A stretch of DNA of 64,000 bases from Acidobacteriota bacterium (GCA_016185425.1 JACPNQ010000034.1:372001-436000), one strand, 5' to 3'; positions 51,165-60,290 are shown, numbered from the stretch's first letter. Made by a program: numbers and translations. Notes: generated by a model not told the origin, from the letters alone.

Positions 51165-52754
51165 TTAGGCCAAAAACTCAACCGGACGGATGGTCAAGAT
51201 GGCCGGGTTGGCTTTCAGGTCCACTTGCACGGCATCGGTGACCAAACCGTCCACCTCCACGACGGCAATGGCCTGGATAGGCTTGCCGGGTGCGGCGGAT
51301 TCCTGACGGCCGAGCGAAAAATTGGCAATGTTGATGCCCGCTTTGCCGAGGGCATTGCCGACGTGGCCGATGACTCCGGGCACGTCGTTGTTCTTGAGAT
51401 AGAGAAGATGGCCGCTGAGCGTTGCTTCGCAGTAGATACCATCCACCATGATCAGCCGCGGCTTCCCGAGGATCACCGCGCCTTCGACGATCGTCACACC
51501 GGCGTCGGTTTCGAGCTCAAGACGGATGGAATCGATGTGACCGGAACGCTTCTCGTGCTTCTCGGAGACGCTCAGGCCACGCTCATTGGCGATTGGCATC
51601 GCGTTCACGAGATTGGCCCGCTGCTCCAGGGAACGATTCAGGACGCCGGCCATGCCCGCGTTGCGGAGCAGCGTGGTGTTGAATTCGGCAATGCGGCCGG
51701 AGTAGGCCAGGCGCACGCCCTTGGGGTTGCCCGTGGAGGCGAAGGCTGCGAAATTGCCGAGCCGTTCGGCCAAAGAGATGTATGGGCCGACGGCCTTGTA
51801 CATTTCGGGCGAAAGCGCGGGCATGTTGACAGCGTTGAGCGCCACACCGTTGACGAGATATTCGACCAACTGTTCGGCGATGCGCACGCCCACGATCTCC
51901 TGCGCTTCGTCGGTAGAGCCGCCGATGTGCGGCGTGGCGAGCAGGTTTTCCGAGGCGAGTATGGGGTCGTCGGCCGGCGGTGGTTCCTTCTCAAACACGT
52001 CGAGGCCAGCGCCGCCCACTTTACCGCTGGAGAGGGCGATGGCGAGGTCGGCGGACTTGATGAGCTCGCCGCGGGCGCAGTTGATGATGCGGACGCCGGC
52101 CTTCATCTTGTCGAAGGCCGTGATGTTCAACATACCGTGCGTCTCGGGCGTAAGCGCCATGTGGAGCGAGATGTAATCGCTTTGCGCGTAAAGGGAGTCG
52201 AGAGTGACGAGTTCGACATTGAGGTCGGCGGCGGTTTGCGGGTTGACGAACGGATCGTGGGCGACGATGCGCATGTCGAACGAGGACGCGCGCTTGACGA
52301 CTTCGCGGCCGATGGAGCCAAGGCCCATCACGCCGAGCGTCTTACCGCGCAGTTCGTTGCCCTGGAATTTCTTCTTCTCCCACTTGCCGCTCTTCGTGGA
52401 CGCGCTGGCGGCGGGGATGCCGCGGGCGAGCGAAAGCATCAGGCCGATGGTGTGTTCGGCGACCGAAATTGCGTTGCCGCCGGGTGTATTCATGACAAGC
52501 ACGCCGGCAGCGGTGGAAGCTTCGAGATCGACGTTGTCGACGCCGACACCGGCGCGGCCGACGACCCTCAGTTTCGGGGATTTCGTGAGTACGTCTTTGT
52601 TAACCTTTACCGCGCTGCGGACAAGGAGGGCGTCGCAGTCGCCGAGGTGTTCCGTATAGCTCTTCGGGTCGGAGACGACAACGTCCCACCCGGATTGCGC
52701 ACGCAATAGTTCCAGACCGGCCGCAGCCAGTGGTTCCGCCACAAGGATCTTCAT
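51165..52754 (-). CDS. serA: D-3-phosphoglycerate dehydrogenase SerA
   Basis: First step of serine synthesis from 3-phosphoglycerate. 529 residues, the long type with catalytic domain (NAD motif GVMGLGSIGREVVKRA, active site residues in INCARGELI and TPHIGGSTDEAQ), an intervening ASB domain (about 320-450) and a C-terminal ACT domain (NDVPGVIGHVGNALGKAGIN) for feedback by serine. It is 25 bases downstream of a class V aminotransferase gene on the same strand, suggesting a serine operon, and followed by its own terminator. Confidence 0.96.
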   Translation of the reverse strand: MKILVAEPLAAAGLELLRAQSGWDVVVSDPKSYTEHLGDCDALLVRSAVKVNKDVLTKSPKLRVVGRAGVGVDNVDLEASTAAGVLVMNTPGGNAISVAEHTIGLMLSLARGIPAASASTKSGKWEKKKFQGNELRGKTLGVMGLGSIGREVVKRASSFDMRIVAHDPFVNPQTAADLNVELVTLDSLYAQSDYISLHMALTPETHGMLNITAFDKMKAGVRIINCARGELIKSADLAIALSSGKVGGAGLDVFEKEPPPADDPILASENLLATPHIGGSTDEAQEIVGVRIAEQLVEYLVNGVALNAVNMPALSPEMYKAVGPYISLAERLGNFAAFASTGNPKGVRLAYSGRIAEFNTTLLRNAGMAGVLNRSLEQRANLVNAMPIANERGLSVSEKHEKRSGHIDSIRLELETDAGVTIVEGAVILGKPRLIMVDGIYCEATLSGHLLYLKNNDVPGVIGHVGNALGKAGINIANFSLGRQESAAPGKPIQAIAVVEVDGLVTDAVQVDLKANPAILTIRPVEFLA

Positions 52755-52779
52755 GCTGTTCGCTTCCGCTCCCGTCTGT

Positions 52780-53952
52780 TTAAGCCTTCACCGGTTGCGG
52801 CAAGGCTGCTTCGGCATATACACGCTGGACGGCGGCCACGCCTGAGCCGAATTCCACTTTGTGGCCGTTGGCATGGAGGATCAATTCCAGCGCCGCGATG
52901 ACCGCAAACATGTCGGCGAAATCGAAGTAGCCGAGATGAGCCATGCGGAAAATCTGTCCCTTCATCGAACCCTGGCCGTTGGCGATGACTGCGCCGAAGT
53001 TCGTGCGGAACCCCTTGACGATGACGCCCGAATCCATGCCGGCCGGCGCCTTTATGGCGGTGACCGAAGAGCCGGGGTGTTCCTTTGCGAAGAGTTCCAG
53101 GCCAAGTGCCCTGGCGGCTTCGCGAGTACCCTTGGCGAGAAGCTGCGCGTTCTCGATGAGCTTGGGCATGCCGAGCTGCTTGATGTAATCGAGCGCGGCG
53201 TTGAGCGCGATGATGAGGGACGTGTTGGGTGTCCAGCTTGAGCCTTCGCCCTTATCCACCATCTTCTTTTCCTTCTTCAGGTCAAAGTAGAAGCGGGGGA
53301 GGGTTGCGCTCGCGTTGCGCTCCCAGGCCTTCGAGCTGATGCTGAGGAAGGCCAGTCCGGGAGGAATCATGAACGCTTTTTGCGAGCCGCCGATGCAGAT
53401 GTCGATGCCCCAGCCGTCGATATCGAGCGGCATGGTGCCGAGGCCGGTGATGGCGTCGACGATGAGCAAGGCGTCCGTCCGCTTCACGGCGGCGGCCATC
53501 GCCTGAATGTCGTGCATGGCGCCGGTGGAAGTTTCGGAAGCCTGGACGAATACGCCTTTCGCATCCGGGTTCTCTTTGAGCGCCGCTTCCACGCGGGCGG
53601 GGTTGACGACGTCGCCATACTCGGATTGCAGAACGACAGCATTCAGCGAGAAGGCCTTAGCAATTTCCACCCAGCGTTCGCCGAACTTTCCGGCGGTGCA
53701 GACGATGACCTTGTCGCCCTGCGAGAAGAAGTTTGACGCCGAAGCTTCCATGGCGCCGGAACCTGAAGAAACGAGGATCAGCACGTCGTTCGACGTACCC
53801 ATAACTTCTTTCAACGAGGCCAGCGCCTGGCCCTGAATCTTAACGAAATCCTGAGTCCGGTGATGGATGTCGGAAGCCATCATGGCGTGGAGCGCAGGAG
53901 GGAAAAGGGGCGTCGGGCCCGGTGTCAATAGGCGTTGCTTCTTAATGTGCAT
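52780..53952 (-). CDS. Class V aminotransferase, probably phosphoserine (or serine/alanine-glyoxylate) aminotransferase
   Basis: 390 residues. TPGPTPLFPPALHAM, SSGSGAMEASASNF, VDAITGLGTMPLDID and the PLP lysine K192 in GGSQKAFM belong to the alanine-glyoxylate aminotransferase group. The position right before serA argues that it converts phosphohydroxypyruvate to phosphoserine in place of SerC. Glyoxylate or serine as substrate remains possible. It is divergent from yqeY with 48 bases between. Confidence 0.85.
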   Translation of the reverse strand: MHIKKQRLLTPGPTPLFPPALHAMMASDIHHRTQDFVKIQGQALASLKEVMGTSNDVLILVSSGSGAMEASASNFFSQGDKVIVCTAGKFGERWVEIAKAFSLNAVVLQSEYGDVVNPARVEAALKENPDAKGVFVQASETSTGAMHDIQAMAAAVKRTDALLIVDAITGLGTMPLDIDGWGIDICIGGSQKAFMIPPGLAFLSISSKAWERNASATLPRFYFDLKKEKKMVDKGEGSSWTPNTSLIIALNAALDYIKQLGMPKLIENAQLLAKGTREAARALGLELFAKEHPGSSVTAIKAPAGMDSGVIVKGFRTNFGAVIANGQGSMKGQIFRMAHLGYFDFADMFAVIAALELILHANGHKVEFGSGVAAVQRVYAEAALPQPVKA

Positions 53953-54000
53953 GGGATAGGAAGGTGAGAACCGCTCAGCGAACTATTAGAATATCAAATC

Positions 54001-54447
54001 ATGCCTCTCCTCGATCAGATACAGAAGGATATGGTGGCCGCCATGAAGGCCAAAGACGAGGCCCGTCTGAGCGCCATTCGCATGCTGAAAGCAGCCCTGC
54101 AGAAGTACCAGGTCGACAGCATGAAACCGCTGGACGAGGCGGCTGAGATGCAGGTGTTGAACACCATCGCCAAGCAGCGGCGCGAGGCTGTGGAGATGTT
54201 CCGCAGTGGCGGCCGCCAGGAGTTGGCGGATAAGGAGGCGGCGGAGCTGGTGCTGGTGGAGTCGTACCTGCCGGCGGCGCCCTCGGAAGAGGAGATCAAC
54301 GCCGCAATCGACGCCGCGATTGCCGAAACGGGGATCACGGACAAGGCCAAGATGGGCCAGGTGATGAACGCCGCCAAGGCGAAGCTAGCCGGGAAGCGCG
54401 TGGACGGGAAGGCGTTAAGTGAAAAGGTGCGGGCGAAGTTGAGCTAA
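54001..54447 (+). CDS. GatB/YqeY domain protein
   Basis: 148 residues, a single YqeY unit: LLDQIQKDMVAAMKAKDEAR, RLSAIRMLKAAL, AKQRREAVEMF, EAAELVLVESYLPAAPSEEE and GQVMNAAKAKLAGKRVDGK. It resembles the tail of the amidotransferase GatB that contacts tRNA, but the stand-alone protein has no proven function. It overlaps the convergent hydrolase gene by four bases. Confidence 0.93.
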   Translation: MPLLDQIQKDMVAAMKAKDEARLSAIRMLKAALQKYQVDSMKPLDEAAEMQVLNTIAKQRREAVEMFRSGGRQELADKEAAELVLVESYLPAAPSEEEINAAIDAAIAETGITDKAKMGQVMNAAKAKLAGKRVDGKALSEKVRAKLS

Positions 54448-55550
54448 TAGCCGAGCTTAACCATACCCTCCTTGTTGCCGTTCACCGTTCCCTCGCGCAG
54501 CCACTCGAGCGAGGCGCGGAAGAGGAGCAGATGGTTCCTCTCCCAGAGGGCATTGTGCGACGCGCAGGCGAGATCGACGAAGACCTTCTGTTTTGCGGCC
54601 ATGTCGTCGTAGAGCGTCTTCACACCGGCGGCGGGGACTTGCTTGTCGTGCGCCGCGGCGATGAGAAGCGCGGGGATCTGCATCCTGCCGGTGACGCTCT
54701 CATTCCATCCCCAAGTGGTTACAAGGGGCGCGCGGCGTACGCCGGGTCCCCATGTGGCGCCTTGTGGATCGGACGCAAGCATGTCCTTCCAGACGGCCTC
54801 TCGCGCCATCGGATCGACCTGCTCCGGGCAGCCGATCTGGCGATCCCAGTTGCTATCGAAATCTGCCCGGGACTGAGAGCCAAAGGCCGGGCCCGGCGCG
54901 GGGACCTTTACCGGCGGTTCGGCCGGAGCGCTCCGGCGATATGCGGGGGCGAGGAGAACCAGCTTGCTCACCTTGTCGGCGTGATAGGCAGCGTATCCGC
55001 CCGCGCGAGGACCGCCCAACGACCAGCCGATGAGGCTCACCTTTTCGACATGGCGATTCGCGCGTAGGTGATCGACAACGGCGCCGATATCGTTCCAATC
55101 CGACGGCAGCGTCGTCATCTGCTGTCCATAACTGGCCGCGCAAGCGCCGCCGAACAGCGCCTTTTGCTCGTTCACGGCCAGGTTACAGGGATCATTCATC
55201 GCGAGCGGACGCGTGGAGCGGCCGTAGCCGGTCATGTCCATGGAAAATACGTCGTATCCGGCACGCGCAAGAAAGGCCATCCAACTGTAGTCCTGATACG
55301 GAACGTCGAAGGCGACTTCGGCAGGCGTGCCCGCGCCATGAACGAACAGGACGACGCGATCTGGCTTCGTTGAGCGTGCCGACGCGCCCGCCATGACCAC
55401 TTCGCGCACGTAGATCTGCGCGGTCTGGCCAGCGATTGCAGGCACCGCCGATTTTACGGCGACGTAATGATCGAGGCGTAGCAGCCGTCCGCTGTCATCG
55501 CCGAAACAGGCCAGAGAAAGCGCGAAGGCGAGAGAGGCGGCGTGTCGCAT
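54444..55550 (-). CDS. Exported alpha/beta hydrolase
   Basis: 368 residues from ATG 55550, which starts a signal peptide (MRHAASLAFALSLACFG); a GTG at 55556 is two codons earlier. VVLFVHGAGTPAE provides the oxyanion loop, GWSLGG the nucleophilic Ser, and ALLIAAAHDKQVP and CASHNALWERN the Asp and His. The reaction is an ester or related hydrolysis in the periplasm with unknown substrate. It is not in an obvious operon: the acetyltransferase upstream ends 15 bases before. Confidence 0.85.
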   Translation of the reverse strand: MRHAASLAFALSLACFGDDSGRLLRLDHYVAVKSAVPAIAGQTAQIYVREVVMAGASARSTKPDRVVLFVHGAGTPAEVAFDVPYQDYSWMAFLARAGYDVFSMDMTGYGRSTRPLAMNDPCNLAVNEQKALFGGACAASYGQQMTTLPSDWNDIGAVVDHLRANRHVEKVSLIGWSLGGPRAGGYAAYHADKVSKLVLLAPAYRRSAPAEPPVKVPAPGPAFGSQSRADFDSNWDRQIGCPEQVDPMAREAVWKDMLASDPQGATWGPGVRRAPLVTTWGWNESVTGRMQIPALLIAAAHDKQVPAAGVKTLYDDMAAKQKVFVDLACASHNALWERNHLLLFRASLEWLREGTVNGNKEGMVKLGY

Positions 55551-55565
55551 GGACACACTATATGG

Positions 55566-56447
55566 TTAGAAGCCGATGGAGGGCAAGTACGCGCCAACTG
55601 GCTCGTTATAAAGGCCGATAGACATCAGTGTCAGCGGCTGAATGACGCGCAAGCCGTTGGCGAGACACCATTGGAAGAGCTGTGTGTTGCGGGTGGGAAC
55701 CAGAATGCCGGCGCCCGCGAAGGCCGGCGCCGCGGCGATGAGGGCTTGGACATCCTCGGTGGTTTCCGCGACGGCGTGGCCGAAGAAGCCGATGACGGTG
55801 GCGTAGCCGGCGAGGCGCCCATTGCGCTCGACCACCGTTGCCGTACCGTGAGCGATGGCGTCCTTCAGTTCCCCAGCGCGGTCGACGCCGTGGATTTTGG
55901 CGCAGAGGCGATTGCAGACTTCGAAATCGGCGTTGGAAGCCAGGCGGGTCGAGACGCCGGGCGGCGTCAAGCCGATTGCCGCGCCGCGCATCAGAGCCAG
56001 AGGCTCACGCACCTGGAACCCTAACTTCACATAGAGCGAAAGGGAACGGGCGTGGAAGGCGGATTGGACCAGGCGGACACCCGCGAAGCGGTGCTCCTTC
56101 GCATAGTCCAGGACGCCTGTCATCAATTTGCGGCCAATTCCATTGTTCTGCGCGGTGGGGTCCACAGTGACCGGTCCGACCCCGGCGATCGGGGTACGTA
56201 CGTCGAGGCAGTTGCTCCCGGCGATCTTGCCTTCCACTTCGGCGACCAGCGAGTAGAAGCCCGCGTGGTTGAACAGAAAGCCCATTAGTTCCGTCGCCGC
56301 CTCGACGGATGGGATCTCCGGGGCGAAGTTGTGTTGCGCGTTTATCGTTGCGAACGCGTTGTAACAGATGACGCCGCATGCGGCGGCGTCATCTGGTCTA
56401 GCGCGACGAATGCTAACTACATTCGCCGCCGGGTCCAAGGCGGTCAT
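55566..56447 (-). CDS. GNAT family N-acetyltransferase
   Basis: 293 residues. The acetyl-CoA site is VDPTAQNNGIGRKLMTGVLD (Q/R-x-x-G-x-G/A). The first ~150 residues (ARPDDAAACGVICYNAF, GSNCLDVRTPIAGVGPVTV, SLYVKLGFQVREPLALM) are one GNAT domain. The second half (NGRLAGYATVIGFFGHAVAE, TQLFQWCLANGLRVIQPLTL) may be a second, degenerate one. The substrate is unknown. It lies downstream of the hairpin-rich spacer. Confidence 0.84.
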   Translation of the reverse strand: MTALDPAANVVSIRRARPDDAAACGVICYNAFATINAQHNFAPEIPSVEAATELMGFLFNHAGFYSLVAEVEGKIAGSNCLDVRTPIAGVGPVTVDPTAQNNGIGRKLMTGVLDYAKEHRFAGVRLVQSAFHARSLSLYVKLGFQVREPLALMRGAAIGLTPPGVSTRLASNADFEVCNRLCAKIHGVDRAGELKDAIAHGTATVVERNGRLAGYATVIGFFGHAVAETTEDVQALIAAAPAFAGAGILVPTRNTQLFQWCLANGLRVIQPLTLMSIGLYNEPVGAYLPSIGF

Positions 56448-56516
56448 TGAGAAAAAACTCCTGCCTTGACACGCGAAAGCACTCTCAACCGCGGGCCAGA
56501 ATCCTGTTGCGAAAAT

Positions 56517-56542
56517 TTACGGACCTGTTATTCTGTCCGTAA
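56517..56542. repeat. Perfect 8-bp inverted repeat in the spacer
   Basis: TTACGGAC (56517-56524) and GTCCGTAA (56535-56542) around a 10-base loop. First of three hairpins in the 256-base spacer 56448-56703, which otherwise shows no gene. Confidence 0.6.
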
Positions 56543-56594
56543 CTGGGATTTTTGGTCAGTCCAGGCTCCTGAATTGCCATCGGTCCCGTTTCGA

Positions 56595-56674
56595 CTCGAT
56601 AAATCGGGGTCTCCGCTAGAGGGGGTTGTCGTTGGGGAAAGGGTCTCTCTAGCGGAGACGATCCCGTTATCGAG
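56595..56674. repeat. Long stem of nested inverted repeats
   Basis: A perfect 13-bp inverted repeat GTCTCCGCTAGAG (56609-56621) and CTCTAGCGGAGAC (56647-56659) encloses a 25-base G-rich loop. Outside it, CGGG (56605-56608) pairs with CCCG (56663-56666) and CTCGATAA (56595-56602) with TTATCGAG (56667-56674). The result is a stem of 25 pairs with small bulges. No T-tract follows in either direction. It might be a structured RNA in the transcript from 58848 leftwards or a small palindromic repeat element. Confidence 0.7.
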
Positions 56675-56682
56675 ATATACGG

Positions 56683-56713
56683 TGCAGAACGGAATTCGTT
56701 CCGTCATTCTGCA
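56683..56713. repeat. Hairpin with TTCG tetraloop over the stop codon
   Basis: ACGGAA (56689-56694), TTCG, TTCCGT (56699-56704) forms a hairpin with the very stable UUCG-type loop; TGCAGA (56683-56688) and TCTGCA (56708-56713) extend it with a small bulge. The minus-strand TPR-redoxin stop codon (56704-56706) lies inside the stem, so the structure belongs to the 3' end of that message. Confidence 0.65.
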
Positions 56714-58848
56714 ATTTTATTCATCCTGTCTAATTCTTTTAGAAGGGTGTCAAAGTCGGTGAACGGATCGCCTCCGCGGTGTGCCCAGCGGACACGGCCT
56801 TGCGCATCGATAAGCACTGTGGAGTGGAGTTCGAGGCGCTCGAAATCGTCGTAGGAGAGGAAGCGTTTCGCGTTCTCGAATCGTTCATCGGAAAGCAGGC
56901 GGAAGGGGACATCCTTGATCTGAATGGAGTCGGCGTTGTCCTCGGGTTTGTTGCTCGAGATCGCCAACACAGCGGTGTTGCGCTTTTCGAAATCCTCTTT
57001 CTTCGAGGCTACGGCTTTCAACTGCTCCAGGCAGTGCGCGCACTCCTGGCCGAGATAGAAAATCAACAGGACATTGCGGCCTTTGTACTCGGCTAACTGC
57101 ACACGCTTCCTCTTTGGGTCGAGGGCGTCAAGTTTCGGAGAAGGGAATGGTTCCCACAGGTCCGGGCCCAGGCTGGAGAGAGTGGTGCGCTTATAGTTCC
57201 GCTGCGGTCCGGGCGAGACATCCTTTGGGTCCGCGGCGAGTCCGGTCTTCATGACTGGCATGGGTGAGTCGGCGTCACCCCAAACATGCAGGAGGCGGCT
57301 GTAGTACGCGGTGGCTTTATCTTTTTCGCCGAGCGCCAGGTGCGCTTCGGTGAGGCCCGCAAGGGCCCAGGCGTTATTGCGGACCAGCTCCATGGACTTG
57401 CCATATGCGGCTACGGCCAGTATGGGGCTCTTCGCCTTCAGGTATGCCCGGCCGAGGTCGTCATAAATATTCGAGGGATAAAAAGGCGGGTCATTTTGAT
57501 CGTGCAGCATCGCCGCCCATGCGATGGCCGCTTCACCCAGTTCGGTTAATCCTTCGAGCGTCTTTCCGGACGCGAGCATCAACTTGCCCTTCAATTCGCG
57601 CACCATCACGGGGTGCCAGGACTTCAAGAAGAAATCGTCCTTCTTGGCGATCTCGTCCTTCATTCCTTCCAGGTCGGCAAGGGCCTTTCTGGCCTTCGGC
57701 TCGTTTCCCAGTCCGTGGTAGGCCAGCCCTTCGACGAACGTCTTCAATAGCTTGTCGCCGATGTAGGAGTCGTCGAAATCGACGCCTGCGCCATCGAGCA
57801 GATCCGGCCAGCGCTCGAAACGGACCTTGGTTCTCAACACAATGATCTGCGCCTCCATGTGCGGCGGGAAAGAGTCGCTGCGCATACTGCGCTTTTCCAT
57901 GCGCGGAGCGGCGAGCAGTTGACGGCCAGCGCTCAACGCCGCTTTCTCCATGCCCAGTTGGCTTTGGATGTAGGCGAGGTAGTTCTTGTTGTGTGTGTAG
58001 TTCCAGTTCTCGAACGGGAACGTCTGCCGCTCCTGCATGTACTTCTTCTCCACGCGCGTAGCGGCGTCCATGGAGATTGCCGCCTCATGCCACATACCGG
58101 CGCCGGCGAAAACGTGTCCGGGCATGTGGCGCGCGTGGCCGACGGCGGGGGCGATGTCGCCGTAGCGGCGGCAGCTTTCGAGCGCGAATTCCGGATCCTT
58201 TCCGTCCCAATTGTGGATGCGGTAGTGATGGGCACCCGGGTGGTTCGACGCCTTTGCCAGCACCTCGCGAATGAGCAGCTCGGTGCCGATTCTGTCGACC
58301 ATCATCGTGTCGAGCGCCAGGAACGCCTTCGCTTCAATGTCGTCCGGATACTTCATCACCAGACGCTCCAGCACCAGGCGGCCCCGATTGCTCTCGTCTT
58401 TCGCTCCCAACTCGGGAAGCGCGTTGGCAGCGTCCGCTTCGATATAGAGACGCTCGCGGTCGCTGACCGTTCCTTTGCGCTTCACTGCTTCCTGGACAAA
58501 ATCCTTCGTGCGCTTGCCGCCGGCCTGGCTGCGTGCGAGCCCCCACCACGCCATCGCATTGTCCGGCTCCAGTTGCAGGCACCAGCGAAAGGCTCGCTCG
58601 GCTTCGTAATACCAGAAGGAGTGCAGCAGCGCGACGCCCTGGTTGAACCACTTCTGCGTTTCGGGGTTCTTGTGGGTGATGGGGAATGAGACGCTGCCCG
58701 CTCCGGCAATTTCCCAGGGCTTCTGCCGCGGGCCTTCGTCGAACCCCTCGCCGATATGCGAATGACCTTGCCTGTACTTGGCGGCGGGCTGCGCGGCGAT
58801 CGCCGATAACATCAGGAGGAAGAGCAGGAGAATTCGCATCTTCTCCAT
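56704..58848 (-). CDS. Secreted TPR protein with C-terminal thiol peroxidase-like (AhpC/TSA) domain
   Basis: 714 residues with a signal peptide (MRILLLFLLMLSAIAAQ). Several TPR-like helical repeats (NPETQKWFNQGVALLHSFWY, AFRWCLQLEPDNAMAWWGLA, GRAYLKAKSPILAVAAYGKS) are followed from about 590 by a thioredoxin-fold domain: NVLLIFYLGQECAHCLEQL with CxxC at 603-606, and LHSTVLIDAQGRVRWAHRGG. TPR-redoxin fusions are common in Acidobacteriota. A periplasmic thiol-redox role on a bound partner is plausible, not shown. It is last in the sigma-factor gene run, 15 bases after the DUF2461 gene, with a hairpin at its 3' end. Confidence 0.84.
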   Translation of the reverse strand: MEKMRILLLFLLMLSAIAAQPAAKYRQGHSHIGEGFDEGPRQKPWEIAGAGSVSFPITHKNPETQKWFNQGVALLHSFWYYEAERAFRWCLQLEPDNAMAWWGLARSQAGGKRTKDFVQEAVKRKGTVSDRERLYIEADAANALPELGAKDESNRGRLVLERLVMKYPDDIEAKAFLALDTMMVDRIGTELLIREVLAKASNHPGAHHYRIHNWDGKDPEFALESCRRYGDIAPAVGHARHMPGHVFAGAGMWHEAAISMDAATRVEKKYMQERQTFPFENWNYTHNKNYLAYIQSQLGMEKAALSAGRQLLAAPRMEKRSMRSDSFPPHMEAQIIVLRTKVRFERWPDLLDGAGVDFDDSYIGDKLLKTFVEGLAYHGLGNEPKARKALADLEGMKDEIAKKDDFFLKSWHPVMVRELKGKLMLASGKTLEGLTELGEAAIAWAAMLHDQNDPPFYPSNIYDDLGRAYLKAKSPILAVAAYGKSMELVRNNAWALAGLTEAHLALGEKDKATAYYSRLLHVWGDADSPMPVMKTGLAADPKDVSPGPQRNYKRTTLSSLGPDLWEPFPSPKLDALDPKRKRVQLAEYKGRNVLLIFYLGQECAHCLEQLKAVASKKEDFEKRNTAVLAISSNKPEDNADSIQIKDVPFRLLSDERFENAKRFLSYDDFERLELHSTVLIDAQGRVRWAHRGGDPFTDFDTLLKELDRMNKIAE

Positions 58849-58863
58849 CTTCCTTCCGTGGGG

Positions 58864-59574
58864 CTACAAAAGGAAATCGCGCTCGTTCTTCTTTTTACCT
58901 AGCCCGCGATTGAAGAACGCAACCAGCGGCGTCATGGCCTTCAACCGCTTGACGATCTCCGGGAGCAGTTTCGGCGTGATGGCGAGATCCAGATCCAGAT
59001 CCGTGTGGTAGTAATACCACTGCTTTTTCTTGATCCATTCGATGGCCGGATCATCGGGCGAAAAGCCTTTCGGAGGGCGCGAGAGTCCGTCGCCTTGCAA
59101 TGGCCCGACGAGCTTGGCGACGGCCTTGTCGCTGGCAAGCTTGGCGAATTCGCCGAAGTTCGCGGAGATGTGCTGGCGAAGCTTCAGCAGCTCTTCCGGT
59201 CCCGGCATGTAGACGCCCGCCGCGATTTCGATTTGATCGGCGCCGACGCTGAAGTAGTACCCGGCGGCCGCGTGTTTGTCAGCCCCGTGCTTATGCAGGT
59301 TCGCCGCGATGTGCGTTTTGTAAGGTGTCTTATCGTTGCTGAACCGCGTATCGCGATAGATGCGATAGATCGCCTTTGACGGCTCGGTGAGGAAGTCCGG
59401 CGCAAACGAGGCGAGTTCGCTATTCACCGCTTCAACGAGCGACACCATGGGCGCTTTCACCGACTCGTCAAATACCGTCTTTCGCGGCGTGAACCACTCG
59501 CGGTCATTGTTTTTCTTCAGGTCTTGCAGGAACCGCAGACCCTGCTTGGGGAATCCGGGGAAACGGGCGGCCAT
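58864..59574 (-). CDS. DUF2461 (TIGR02453) family protein
   Basis: 236 residues from ATG 59574, five bases after the ABC ATPase stop. It shows FPGFPKQGLRFLQDLKKNND, NDREWFTPRKTVFDE, RIYRDTRFSNDKTPYKTHIA and GAGYYFSV-like AAGYYFSVGADQIEIAAGVY, the strong signature of DUF2461. The fold is known only as a domain of unknown function. Position inside a tightly packed gene run suggests co-transcription. Confidence 0.92.
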   Translation of the reverse strand: MAARFPGFPKQGLRFLQDLKKNNDREWFTPRKTVFDESVKAPMVSLVEAVNSELASFAPDFLTEPSKAIYRIYRDTRFSNDKTPYKTHIAANLHKHGADKHAAAGYYFSVGADQIEIAAGVYMPGPEELLKLRQHISANFGEFAKLASDKAVAKLVGPLQGDGLSRPPKGFSPDDPAIEWIKKKQWYYYHTDLDLDLAITPKLLPEIVKRLKAMTPLVAFFNRGLGKKKNERDFLL

Positions 59575-59579
59575 ACGGC

Positions 59580-60287
59580 CTAGTTTGGCGCAGAAGAGGA
59601 GGCCATTGCACTTTCTTCGACGATGCGGCCGTCGAAGAGACGGATGCTGCGTTCGGCGCAGCGCGCGAATCTCGGATCGTGGGTCACCATGCAAATCGTC
59701 GCCCCGCCCGCGTGCAGCTCTTCAAGGAGCGTCATCACGGCCTCGCCGTTCTGCGAGTCCAGATTGCCCGTGGGCTCGTCGGCCAGCAACATCGACGGGC
59801 TGCCGCCCAATGCGCGCGCTACGGCGACGCGCTGCTGCTGGCCGCCAGAGAGTTGCGAGGGATAGTGCTTCGCGCGGTGCGTCATGCCGACTCGTTCAAG
59901 CGCGTCGATCACGGCCTTCTTGCGCTCCGAGCCCGGCATGTTGCGATAGGTCAGTGGCAGCTCCACGTTTTCGTAAACGGTCAAATCGCCGATCAGGTTG
60001 AACGCCTGGAAAATGAATCCGATCTCGCGGTTGCGGATGCGTGCGCGTTCGGACGCTTTCAACGAAGCCACCGGCTGGCCGCGTAGCGAGTAGTCGCCAT
60101 CGGACGGCGAATCGAGAAGTCCCAGGATCGCCAGTAGCGTGGACTTGCCGCATCCCGATGGGCCGGAGATGGACACGTATTCCCCGCGCCGGATCTCCAT
60201 GTGGATATCGACAAGGGCGTGGGTCTCCACTTCGTCGGTCTGGAAGACCTTCTTAACGCTGCGCAACTTGATGATTTCGTCAGTCAT
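59580..60287 (-). CDS. ABC transporter ATP-binding protein, LolD/MacB type
   Basis: 235 residues. Walker A GPSGCGKST (42-50), Q-loop GFIFQAFNLIGDLTVYENVE, signature LSGGQQQRVAVARAL and Walker B LLADEPTGNLDS are intact. The type serves FtsX-like permeases that move lipoproteins or peptides (MacB/LolD). No permease gene lies within this window on either side, so its partner must be elsewhere. It is three bases after the HEAT-repeat gene stop. Confidence 0.92.
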   Translation of the reverse strand: MTDEIIKLRSVKKVFQTDEVETHALVDIHMEIRRGEYVSISGPSGCGKSTLLAILGLLDSPSDGDYSLRGQPVASLKASERARIRNREIGFIFQAFNLIGDLTVYENVELPLTYRNMPGSERKKAVIDALERVGMTHRAKHYPSQLSGGQQQRVAVARALGGSPSMLLADEPTGNLDSQNGEAVMTLLEELHAGGATICMVTHDPRFARCAERSIRLFDGRIVEESAMASSSAPN

Positions 60288-60290
60288 TCT

